A stretch of 64,000 nt of DNA, taken from Hyalella azteca. Taxonomy: Eukaryota > Arthropoda > Malacostraca > Amphipoda > Hyalellidae. The notes under the pieces are model-generated. The model was given only the letters and a program-made list of their open reading frames with translations, made no database searches and was not told the DNA's origin. A program made the position numbers and the translations under genes. This document shows, piece after piece, positions 10,986-22,200 of the stretch (the stretch's first letter is position 1; each line of letters begins with the position of its first letter). The stretch covers positions 109,953 to 173,952 of the forward strand of contig NW_025930760.1 of NCBI RefSeq assembly GCF_000764305.2, written 5' to 3'.

Positions 10986-11305
10986 CTGTGATGGGGGCTT
11001 ACTGCACCACCTGTGATGGGGGGTTACTGCATCACCTGTGTTGGGGGGGTTACTGCATCACCTGTGGGGTTACTTCATCACCTGCAGTAACCCCACAGGG
11101 GTTACTGCATCACCAGTGGGGTTACTGCATCACCTGTGATGGGAGGTTACTGCACCACCTGTGATGGGGGTTACTGCACCACCTGTGATGGGGGGTTACT
11201 GCACCACCTGTGATGGGGGTTACTGCACCACCTGTGTTGGGGAGTTACTGCACCACCTGTGATGGGGGGTTACTGCACCACCTGTGATGGGAGGTTACTG
11301 CACCG
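10986..11305. repeat. 26-bp minisatellite containing a 3' splice site
   Basis: About a dozen copies of a unit near GGTTACTGCACCACCTGTG followed by a G run. On the minus strand each unit reads CATCACAG|GTGGTGCAG, which is the acceptor and first nine coding bases of gene U exon c. The array therefore consists of duplicated copies of the exon's own 3' splice site lying immediately upstream of it. Confidence 0.9.
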
Positions 11306-12496
11306 CTGGTCTTATGAACAAAACACATATATCTTTCTGTAAAATTCTGGGCGACTGAATTCTCGGCCACGCTGATGCACCGCCTTCGTCGTCCACTATC
11401 ACTCCAGCGGGTTCCAGCTTACTTCTTGCTCATGGTAGTAAAATAGAGGCAGGTGATCTGGATTTGCGGCGCTCAAGAATGTCTCCAGTTGGTCGGAGAC
11501 AAAACTTTTTCGGAAATTTATTGTCAGAAAATTATTTTTTATATTTCACAACTGGCACAAAACTCCTTTTCAAATAATTTTTCCTTTCAACCATTTGAAG
11601 AGTGTAAGCAAAGACATAGAAAATACAATAAATATGTGAATTTCCTCCCAATTTTTATTTAAGTGTTCAATTTTCGAAAATTAACCTGAATTATTGAGGT
11701 GTTCTTGTATCATCGCGTGAATTCGTCAGTCGGTTGAAATACTACAACCTTCAGGGTGCAAACTAACGTATGACATCTACAGACATGCCATAGTTGCTTG
11801 CGCAATTTAGTGTATATTGCATCAATGTTCCTCTAATGAAACTCGGATCTCAACCTAATTTCAGCTATTTCATCCCTATTGCCTCCATGTCTGTTGTTTG
11901 ATATTGGAGAATTAACCCTACCAGTCGTCCAGATCCAGCCCATGGCTAATTCTCCATCGTAATTGTCGCCTTTACACCACCAAAACGATGGTCTGGCAAT
12001 GAAGTTTCCTCAATTTGAATTAAAAAAAATCATATATGGATTTCAAGGAAATAACAGTTTGAAGATGAAGTGTTCAATAGTCGGCTCTGCATTTGTGGAC
12101 CCAGCAAATGTTCTTAGCAATTAATCTTCCAGTCTTGTCTGTAGGCCTAACCCTCCGAAATATCAGGCCCAAAACCTCCCTAAACCTCCTCATGCACCAT
12201 CAACTAAATACAAACTACATGGACATTTCGTCTCTATTACATGCTGGGAACCAGAACCATTAGGTTTTGGTGACGTAGCTGATCGGTATCACCTCTACCT
12301 GAAATAAGATATTTATTAATAGACTCTAACTAAAATGCGGATGCATTAATAGCGTTGAATAATATTGCAAGGTGATTACAGAGCTTATATGAAAAAATTA
12401 GTCACTCTAAAGCAATCATACACTCACAGCTTATCTGACGGTTACTTTGAGTCTACTGGGATTTTGTGATGTGCCTGGCGCTACGATATGCTGGTG
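11306..12496. other. Intronic stretch conserved in the paralogous copy
   Basis: No exon recognised. The right part (about 11570-12480) aligns with 23200-24050 with many substitutions and indels, for example the shared TTAATCTTCCAGTCTTGTCT at about 12121 and 23680. This shows that the duplication covered intron as well as exons. Confidence 0.55.
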
Positions 12497-12606
12497 CGGT
12501 CACCTCAATAATAATAATAATGCTGGTGCGATCACCTCCATAATAATAATAATGCTGGTGCGGTCACCTCCATAATAATAATAATGCTGGTGCGATCACC
12601 TCAATA
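12497..12606. repeat. About 30-bp minisatellite, four copies
   Basis: Four copies of a unit built from GCTGGTGCGATCACCTC followed by an AATAATAATAAT run. The paralogous region at about 24045 has a single TGCTGGTGCG, so the expansion occurred on this side only. Confidence 0.85.
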
Positions 12607-12831
12607 ATAATAATTCTACTTAGTTTCTGTTAAGTTGAACACAAATGTATAAATTGCATTACGCCACGAAATAAAGAGTTTTCGGGAAGTGCATCGAAGG
12701 GGAGTATATCAATATATTCCTTTTCGGGAACATATTGATCATCAATAGGGAAGTGAACAAAATCACCTAAATTAGATACCAAGACATTAATAAATAAGAA
12801 AAAAATACGATGATGATGAGCAGAGACAGAC

Positions 12832-12927
12832 CTGAGCGGAGGCGACGTGCAGAGCGCGACCGGAGTGCAGAGAAGCTGCCAGGCGCTGCACGATGGTGCT
12901 GCCGTCCTCCCATGTCACCACCACCAG
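12832..12927 (-). CDS. Gene U exon b
   Basis: A 96-bp minus-strand exon, phase 0 at both ends: acceptor CTACAG, then [32 protein letters not shown], then donor GTCTGT. The paralogue at 24322-24417 encodes the identical 32 residues with three synonymous changes. The peptide looks like a beta hairpin followed by a helix. It joins in frame to exon c and to the candidate exon at 14167-14346. Confidence 0.65.
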
Positions 12928-14166
12928 CTGTAGGGGCGGGGTGTGGCTGTGGTTTGCTTGGGGCACTGCTGTATCGTTTGTGCTAAACTTCGAAATGGCA
13001 TACGAATAAAAGGCTATCGGGTACTTTATGCGCTTTGGCATTACTTATTTCAATATTCATCAGGGTAGAGCGATAGATACTCTTTCCTATCTTGATTTCA
13101 TTCTTTTGAGTATATGACAAGACTTATTATTACTTGTCGGTCTTTTAGCTTAGCTAGAATTGCCCTGTTCACCAACTCCGTCTCTATGATTAATATTCGG
13201 TATTTAATAATTATGTCAAGCTGTGACAAAGCCATACCCGCAATACCAGCAAAATATTACGGTGAAATTTATTTAATTGTAGAATTTACCAGAATACGCG
13301 ACTTCAGCACAGCAATGCCTTATTAAAAACTTCAAGGTTGACACATATCACTTTTTTTTAATTTAAAGTCTATAAAGAGTTAATTCATATACCGTAAATT
13401 GTTTCAATCATCATACACCTTAGATATATTTATCAAAATTAAAATTGCGCACTATCAATGGTTGCAGCTTTTGTCGTTCCCTCCAGCCACCATCTGTCAA
13501 TTTTGGGGAAATTGGTATTGGTAAATACTGTAATCAGTCTCTCGACTCTCGCTGACTAGAGAGGACTGTATAAGTGGTGTTGTCTGCGGATCAAACTTCA
13601 GCATGTTTGTATCATGCCCCGGCAATACCAATCTCTTGACACATGGCGCATGCTGTTGGATGTGTCACTATTGCAGTGCTGCAACAGTGGTCATGAAGAA
13701 TCAAAAAATGTTACTAAATGCAATTAATGTCTTCATTTGTTATAGACCAATTATTTCTGTTAAATCAAGTAGTATCGGAAGTATGACGACAGTTTGATTG
13801 TTTCAATTAGCCAAGAACTTTAAAATGAAGAAAATGGCACGAAATGCCACACATTTTCCATTGAAGACATTTTTGAAACTTGCTTCATCATCACTTTAAA
13901 AATTTAATAATATAGATATCAAATGTATGACTAAATTTACGCACTCAAGATATAAACTTTGTCCATAAATGGCATATTCAGGTAAAACTTATCTGTTAAC
14001 AATTTAAATCTGTATTAGTATCACGTAAAATTATCCTCGCATGTGGGTGATAGGAACTGTTTAACTATTATTCACAGTTCGAAGAATCAAATGTCCGCCA
14101 CGTGAGCTAGTGGCGCTGCTGACATGAAGGTGATTAGGTTTACTGTTAAAACAACTCCACTCACAC

Positions 14167-14346
14167 GTCCAAAGGCTCGGTGTCGGGGAGGAGGCTGAGC
14201 TTCATGAGGTGTTGGGCGAGACAAAGCTTGGGGGAAGAGAGAGGAATAAGCTGCTCAAATGGGGTCCTCAGCAGCCCCAACCCGAACCCGGGGATGCGTT
14301 CACACCCAGCGACGCCAGCAGCAATCGTCAGCACTTCCTCCAGAGA
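14167..14346 (-). CDS. Gene U exon a
   Basis: A 180-bp minus-strand exon in phase 0 at both ends: acceptor CCTCCAG, then SLEEVLTIAAGVAGCERI, a glycine-rich turn, a proline-containing segment, and KLCLAQHLMKLSLLPDTEPLD, then donor GTGTGA. An upstream acceptor would extend it slightly. The helix-rich peptide looks like part of a large globular or alpha-solenoid protein, but I cannot name it. It is the most 5' gene U exon I can support. The promoter should lie between here and about 18 kb, possibly near 15.9-16.3 kb. No paralogous copy was seen. Confidence 0.5.
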
Positions 14347-17300
14347 CTGGAGGATTGTGGTATCTTCAGGATACAATTTAGGGTATCATCTCTCAATCAA
14401 TATAATTACAACTACTGTCAATGCCACTAGTCGCCACTTGGCAGATAGGTAGGTACTGGCACTTATCTCACCGCTCGTCACTGAATTCTGGTCAGAAACT
14501 ACGATTTGCAGGGTTCGGTAATCACATGACGAGTACGAATCTGTTTTGATTGATTGATGCACTAGAAATTTGTGGTTTACTTTTGTTTATAAAATATATA
14601 GTTTCTATTAAAGGCTGGCGACTTGAGTGCTGTGGCGACTCTACCGGCATTGACGGTAATTATGAATATAATAGCGAATACAGACTGAGATCTAGACTTG
14701 TAGCTGTAACGACTAACTAGGTAAGGTGAAATTCCGCCGCCCGCGAGTAGTGATCTCTTCGGAATCTTCACGACGGGCAGCGCCAGCAAGTTTAAGTGAC
14801 TAAACCAAACTAAGGAGTAATTTGCGCTCAAGTTTTTCTATCAACATTGAATTTGCAAAAAGTGAGTTCATTGGTAGTGACTTACATTATGAGTGAATAA
14901 TGAGTGATTTCAAACCTGATTTGACGAACTTATATTTTAGCTTAGCCTACCTGCAAGTCTTGGGAAGACAATAATACAACAAAATTATATCTACTTCAAT
15001 TGATCTCAAAACTTTAAACCTTATTAAATTACCAAAACAACTTAGATGTAATTTATAAAAAGATATACAAGCATTTCCTGATCGTCTTTGAGAATAAAAT
15101 ACTTAATATTGTAAATATTCCAGTTGTGTGCAAGTTCCGCAGAAAGCTAAATGAAAATGGCTAAATTGTTATCATTTAGCCATTTTATGATCAATGATTA
15201 CAGATCATTGGTCATAAACAGTATTCATTGATAAGAACTGTTGCTAATAACTAAATAGGAGATGAATTTTCTGATTTGGGTAATGGCTGCTAACTCTCTT
15301 CTAACCAAATTCTAAAGCAATCGAATGATATACTCTTTTCGTGCACCCAAATTAACTTGCTGAAAAAATTGTACGAACAAATTTTATGATATATTAATTA
15401 TTTACTGTTAGAACTACGGAAAATAAAAATTATAACGGTGATTTAATTTGAAAGTTCTGGTAAATTGTTAAGCCTTTAATGCTTCGGCCAACATTTGCTC
15501 TTACCTGTTGCAGAGCGGAGAGAGATTCTGGATCATCACGCGTGTAAAGAACCAACATATAAACAAAAGTTTGCTGTTGAAAGGGAATTCTTGATTGTTG
15601 AGTCATTTTATTTTGTTACGCTTCAATTTCCAAGAGTTTTGTGTAAGTAAATTTTACACAGCAAAACTATAGGCTGCACTCCAATGCTCTCACAGGATGT
15701 TACTACTTACTCCTTCAAACGTTGTAATTGCGAAGGCAAACATTTTTGCGCAATTTTTGTGTATATGTTTCAATTTCATACCGGTGACAGAAGCTGTTAT
15801 TTCATCCATCAAAAAATAATAAATTATTTTTAGATGAATTGCTCACACTATTAAACTTTGAAACAGATTCACTCATTCAATTTTCATGTTATGCATCGCC
15901 CTTACCTAGCAACGGACCCTGGTTTATTTGCTAATATGACGTCGCAGTCCGTTGGACGCTGGTTGTAGTTCGAGCTATAGTCAGAGCATGAGATGATGTT
16001 TCGATGAGCCGTTCAGTGGCAGACGAGCGTTCCACTCTAAGCTATTCGCTCCCGTGCAAGGTAGTGTTAGGCCCATAACAATCAAAACAAGAATATGTCA
16101 TGGGCTGGTTAATGACGGCAGGCTTAGTCCGCGGCCGATTGGTGGTAGTACGGCAACATGCTGGTCGTTCCATTTTGGAGCTGATTGGTGCACAAAATTG
16201 GTGGTGCATGGCTGCGCGCCCGATGACGTTAGTGGGTCAAATACTGTTTAAAACGTACTCAGGCCGAACAAGGTGAACTCACCAAATTATAATACTTGTC
16301 TGTCAATGCCTAATTTGTCTGTTTTAGAGAACAGTTTCTAACGCCGCGTCATGGACTAGCGAATTTAAGATAATCTCACCAAGCGTCGATCGCACTACAT
16401 ACTAAAAAATTCTCTTGAAAGATATTGTCATTTAAGTAAAACAAACGATGAAAAGCCACCTCAGTACTCGCCTCCGAGGCCATAAAAACTAAAATCTAGG
16501 AATTTCTCAAACCACAACAGAGACACGAACTTTATTAAACAGAATAAAGTTATGCACAACTACTTAGATTATATATTATGTGCTACCAATTTAATATCTG
16601 AATGGAACGTAAGCATACCCAATACTTCGACCTTACAAGAAACATGGTCATCACCATCATGGGATGAGGTCTAACAGACGCTGTATCAAATCCAAAAATG
16701 GTTACTGTGAAAGATTCAGGGCTATTATTTCTTTAAACTAATCGCAGAGAAAAATCGTCAAAATGCCCTGAAAAATTAAGTCACAACAATAAAATTCGTA
16801 TGAATGATTACATTTCAGAATTGCACTGCAAAATGATTCCTGCGAAAGAAACTTCAACTGACGCTGGCGACTCAACTGTGTTGGGAGAACTGCAACGAGT
16901 ACGATTTGGTAAGATCAGGTAACCCCTACAACTTTACACACTTGCAATAAATAAACTAAATTGTAAACAAAGTAAATTTCATCCATGTTTACAGCCACAG
17001 TGGCTGATTAATGGCGAAGAATTAAATAATGTGACGCATTACCGTCGTAAGCAACTACGATGCAGCGCGATGCATGGGGAATAACCATCACTAATTACTA
17101 AATGGGAAGAAGCACTGCTAAACTATGGCGAATGAGAAATAGAACTATTACACACTATCTTACAGCCAGAAGTTTCCCTACAGTTACGGTTATATAAATA
17201 TCCAAGTAAAAATTCATACAACGCAGTCACTTAAATACGACTGGAAGGCCAGTATCAATACAACCTTCGAAACTGAGAGAAAAAATTTTTAATGGAGCAG

Positions 17301-18300
17301 AGCAACCCACTGATCAATATTAGAACACAGCTCAACAGATCTATCAACAGAAAAAATCTCTTAAGCCAATGAAATTCATAAACGGAGTGCCGGGGCAGCA
17401 TCCTAGATCACCAACACTGAGAAAAAATTTATCAGCCGAACATCCAGAGGCATTGCAAAAACTTATGAATTGCGTGGAATATAGGAGAGCAGTTGAGGAG
17501 CGATGCGTAATACTTTTAAATTGAGCAGCGTTATCATAACACAACCAAGACGCAATAGTAGAGTCTAAGCGGCGTGTCCATTCATTTTGTAGTGCAAACA
17601 CAAACAATTGCCAAGATATTCACGAAAGGTATACTGGCATCAGTTTTACAAGACGGCTAGATAGATCGACAGCGTGTGTGAATTAGAGAATAAATCGGCA
17701 CACGAAGCCGCGGTTCGGCTCGAAACATTTTTCGAAACTGAACTCCAGACGTGAATTTATTTACCAAGGTTTGCTTGTACTCAAACCATTTGCCATGATG
17801 ACATCAGGAGACACGATTCATCTCTAGAACTCTCAAAAATTGTTCCCAACAGGACAACCAGCGTGGATTTTTGTGCATCGAATAACACAGCAGAAAAGAG
17901 GTCAGTTACATTAGAAAAACTGCAAAATTCAAAGCAACCATGAAATTAGTAGAGCATTCAACTCTACTACTCTTGAAAAAATGACGCAGAAATTTACACT
18001 AATTTTCAATTATACTATTGGACAATATAAAGGAATTTAAGTAAGCGCCATGAAAAAGGAAATTGTAGACCAGAGAATAAATACCTCATGAGAGCACGAC
18101 TCATAACTCAAACAGCAACAACAAATATACAAAAGTACCTAATCACATAAGTGACACCTAATAAAAAAAAACAAAAATCCACACAAAAAAACGTGCTTTC
18201 CTACGAGGATAAATTAATTACTGTAACCATAAAATCAGATAATTACGGATAACTTCAATGGATAATTGAAACATCTCGGTCAATAGCACATAAATACAAA
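14347..18300. other. Gap between gene U and Top1
   Basis: No convincing exon. Around 14715-14795 a short GC-rich minus-strand segment (LLALPVVKIPKRSLL) might be an exon but lacks a clear donor. Around 15920-16250 the DNA is GC-richer and carries two GATTGGTG motifs, i.e. CCAAT boxes for minus-strand transcription, so it may hold the gene U promoter. The rest is AT-rich with no repeats recognised. Confidence 0.35.
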
Positions 18301-18302
18301 TA

Positions 18303-18308
18303 TTTATT
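18303..18308 (-). terminator. Candidate Top1 poly(A) signal
   Basis: AATAAA on the minus strand, about 300 bases after the Top1 stop codon. It is the nearest canonical hexamer. Assignment is by position only. Confidence 0.35.
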
Positions 18309-18602
18309 TTTAACCTAAAATCAAGCATTTCATAACAATTTTTGACGCAGTCGTAGAAAGTATCCACGAGCTACTGTTGGTGAACCAGTCACTAATGACA
18401 AGTTGCGAAATATTCGCTGCTGTTACAGAAACATTGTCCTCATATCAAACCCGTGCTCTATGACATATAATTTAGTAAGGAAACGACGTCAGTTATGTTC
18501 GTTAGACGTAATTTAGGACCTTGAGAACAAAGGATACTGCTTATTTGACCTTAAAACGTTGTTCTTGCTAAATACAAATTGCAACTTATAAACACACAAT
18601 CC

Positions 18603-19277
18603 TTAAGAATCGTCTTCATCCTGGTCATACTCTTCCTCTTCGTCATCATCGTTATTGGTGTTGTTCATGCTGGGCGTGGAGGTGGGAGGCTCCATGAAAT
18701 CATAGTCCTCCGTGGCCATCTCAATGGCCCACTGGAACTTCATGCGCTGAGTTTTGTTGTAGACTTTCTCGATAGGCACATCATGTTTTTTGCACCAAGC
18801 CACAGAGATCCTAGGATCCAGATAATTCAGCTTGGAAGTGCCTAAAGCAATCTGCTTATTCTCTTCCTTATCAGTTGCCTGGATCTCGAGTTTACGCAGC
18901 TGCTCTTGCAAGCGTTCAACTTGTTTCTTCTTCTTGTCATACATCGACTTCTCTGCAACTGATCCTTTAGCCTGCCGCTTCAGAGTTTTCAGATCTTTCT
19001 CAGCCTCTTCGATGGCATCCTTCTTTTCGTCGATTTTCTTCTGCAAGTTTGCCATAGACTGATCAAAAGTTTTGGGAACAGAGCGCTGATGGTTACAGAG
19101 AATAGCAACCTCACGATTGGCGCGGTTGTAGCTGAGCACCTTGACAGCCACATCGCTGTCAGCGTCCGTCATCTTGTTGAGCTGCTCCTGAAGCGTCCGT
19201 GATGCGTTGTATGTACGGAACACTTTGGCAGTCAGACCCTCCATCAGTTCGTTCAGATGCTTGTTCATGATTTGCGT
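18603..19277 (-). CDS. Top1: Top1 last coding exon: catalytic Tyr and acidic tail
   Basis: Encodes residues 777-1000: the His632-equivalent in NKHL, the end of the core ([13 protein letters not shown]), the Lys/Glu-rich linker predicted to form an antiparallel coiled coil, and the C-terminal domain with active-site Tyr in SKLNYLDPR. Known TOP1 proteins end soon after the DYEF-like motif. Here DYDF is followed by 30 extra residues ([12 protein letters not shown], then a run of Asp/Glu) before TAA. The acidic tail is in frame within a single exon, so it is not a splicing guess. Confidence 0.95.
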   Translation of the reverse strand, partial: TQIMNKHLNELMEGLTAKVFRTYNASRTLQEQLNKMTDADSDVAVKVLSYNRANREVAILCNHQRSVPKTFDQSMANLQKKIDEKKDAIEEAEKDLKTLKRQAKGSVAEKSMYDKKKKQVERLQEQLRKLEIQATDKEENKQIALGTSKLNYLDPRISVAWCKKHDVPIEKVYNKTQRMKFQWAIEMATEDYDFMEPPTSTPSMNNTNNDDDEEEEYDQDEDDS

Positions 19278-22200
19278 CTGCAATGAGATATTCATTTCAG
19301 AATTTGTCAACACAATTCATTGAAAAGATGAACAGCGTAGAGTTCTGTTAGTGGACAAAAGCACATTCGATGAGTAACAGGAAATGACCACTTGATGATT
19401 AAATTTTTATCAAATGGACAAAGCGATAAATAGAAGATTCAAATCCTAACCTCGTCAACTTTCTGCAGCATAAAACCGAGATGAGTATTATGGACTTATT
19501 AAACAAAATTAGGAAAATATTATCAAGACAAGTCTGCTGATATGACAAATTTTATATAGCCCTAAAGAACATGGGACGTGAGAAAATTAAATCATTTTCC
19601 AAGCAGCCTTGTCGAGAGTTCCACTAATAGTAGTAAAAGTGTTCGACGTCATTTCAGGTAACTTACATTGAGCCTATCAAAGAGGTCATCACCAGGAGCT
19701 TTATTCTCCATGAAGAGCTTCACATTCTTGTAGACGCGCTTTTCAACGGGCACTTCATTGTAGTACCTGATGGAATCTTTACCGAGGAAATCAAAGGCTA
19801 CGACACATTCCTTGCCGTTCCTCTCGTCGTGCAGCGTTATGTGCTCAACACGCAGAGAGCAACAGCCCACCGTGTCAGCCTGATCTTCATCCTTCTCGTT
19901 ACCCGCCCTCAGCGCCAACTGCACACACCAGCCAATAACCAATGTATTTGATGTTACTGACAAACTGATATGTCAGCATAAAAACCGCTAAGGATTATCA
20001 CAAATTGATTCCCTTCCCAACGTCCTAGAACATAACGTAAAATATAAAAAAAACTAACTTTTCTGCACACAATTTATAAATAGCATTAGTATCAGTATCG
20101 GATGCAGGCATGGTCGGAAGGCGTACTGTAATATGGCCATTAATAATTAGAAGAAACATTTTCAAAGCAGTAGAATTAGAGAGCCGAATCAATTCTAGAA
20201 CGTAACGGAGAGCAATTAAACAAAATTCACTTTAAAAATCTACAAACTAAATTCTAATTAATTTTAACATAATGTTTTAGAAAATTTTAACGCGACAAGC
20301 CAATAACCACAAGTGGAATTGGTTTGTTTAGTAAAGACATTTAGAAGAGAGGAGAAGGGGGAATAAATGCAGTAAGAACCTTGTCAATGAAGTAGAGAGC
20401 AACAGAACGTTGCCTGATACGCATCTCCTTGCTCTTCCAGTCCAGCCTGTACTGGTCCCTGATCTTGTCCACCACCTGGTGGAGGCGGCGAGCTGTCTCA
20501 TATTTCTGCCAATCTTTCTCGCCCTGCAAACAAAGATTTATTAATGAGAAACCATTCTCTAGCTCGTATTGTTTAGTGTTTGTAGTCATGTTCTTGTGGA
20601 CCATCTATGTAGACATTCAAAGCATGGTTTCTAACGCGCAAATTTGATTTAAATGCTATTAAGTAAATGCTGATCATTGGAGAAAAATTGCCATTAAAAT
20701 TTTTTATACACATAGCAATGACAATCTTTCTAGAAAATAGCCCATCGCTTTCAATTGAAGATTATATGCTTGCACTTTCCAACATGCATCAAGAGAAAGC
20801 TATAGCTCCGGAATACTGGGGAAAACTGTAATCGTAAAATCACCTAAAAATAACCTACAGTTCTAATATTTGTTTCAGAGATATTATGACATGCGCTTAC
20901 CTTGAGCTTAGATGCTGCGTTCATCATGACATACTTGACCTGCCCCTGCACGTTCTCTGTCCAGGACGCCAGCCAGGTAACGGTGTTGTCATGTCGTACC
21001 TGCACAACATCGAGTCATACAACAAATGTTTACCATGATAATTATGTTGGATCATAAATTGAATTGTGAAATGGAAATACGTGTATTTTAACTTCAGCTT
21101 CATAAAATAGAACCGAATCAAAGAATTTTAGTAGTTAATACAAGATTGCGTGATAAGTTTACTAGTATTCACTTGATTTTTACCGAAGTATCTAATTAAC
21201 AAAGAGGTATTAGTATAGATTATTTCATACTCTAATCAAGTTGAAAAAAAAACATGAATCGTTTAACTTCATTGTGGTTCATTCAAATTAAATGGCAAAT
21301 GAGACATATCGCTTCTAGTCTCACATCTCAGCAACACGAAGCTATACCCCTACACATGAAGTTAACTTCTAGGCGTGACTATTCTCTAGACAGAACTCAC
21401 TTCTTTCCACTTGTGACCAGGTGGAGGTTGGGGGATTTTGGAGTCTTTGGAGCAGTTAATTATAACGTCCTCAGGTCTGATGCGGTGCTTCAGCATCCCC
21501 ATCTTAGGATGGTCGCCACGGCCACGGAATAGACCCGGAGGTTCAGCCTTGAAGTTGCCTGCAACGGTGAATCATCGGTGAAACATCGGTGAGACATCGG
21601 TGACATATGTCCCCTTATTTCGTATTTGATAAACTAGCTGGCTTACGCTGAGGCTGGTCGTGCAGTTGGTTCTGGTCGTGCAGCTGATGCTGATCGTGCA
21701 GCTGATGCTGATCGTGCAGCTGATGATGATCGTGCAGCTGATGCTGATCGTGCAGCTGGAGCGTAAGGTGAGGCTCAGCTCCAGCAGCCTCCGCAAGCCA
21801 CGCCTGCGCGACGCAGCAAAGCAACACGTCATTCTATCACATTACACTATTGAACACAAATTTCTGCGATACAATAATGACCTATATGAAGGGGCTTTCT
21901 AAAAATGGCATTTAGAACGGCTTGCAAATCTGCCCTTTTAAATATCAGTTCTTTGACGGATCCTAGGAAGATTTCGTTCGATTAACCGGGCTACAGTAAT
22001 ATAATAATAATAGCGGTTTCAGCGTTTATTAGGCCGTAGGCCTGTCGCCGATTCCTAACATCGCAGGACATTCACAGCTTGTTGCGGCATCGAATGCGCA
22101 ACTCACTGCTCCAATTCTGCTGTGCTTAACCGCCCGGCCTCCTCGCCGGTTCTGACCAGAAACTGGCGCACAGAGCTGGGAGCGAACCCGCGCCTCTCTG

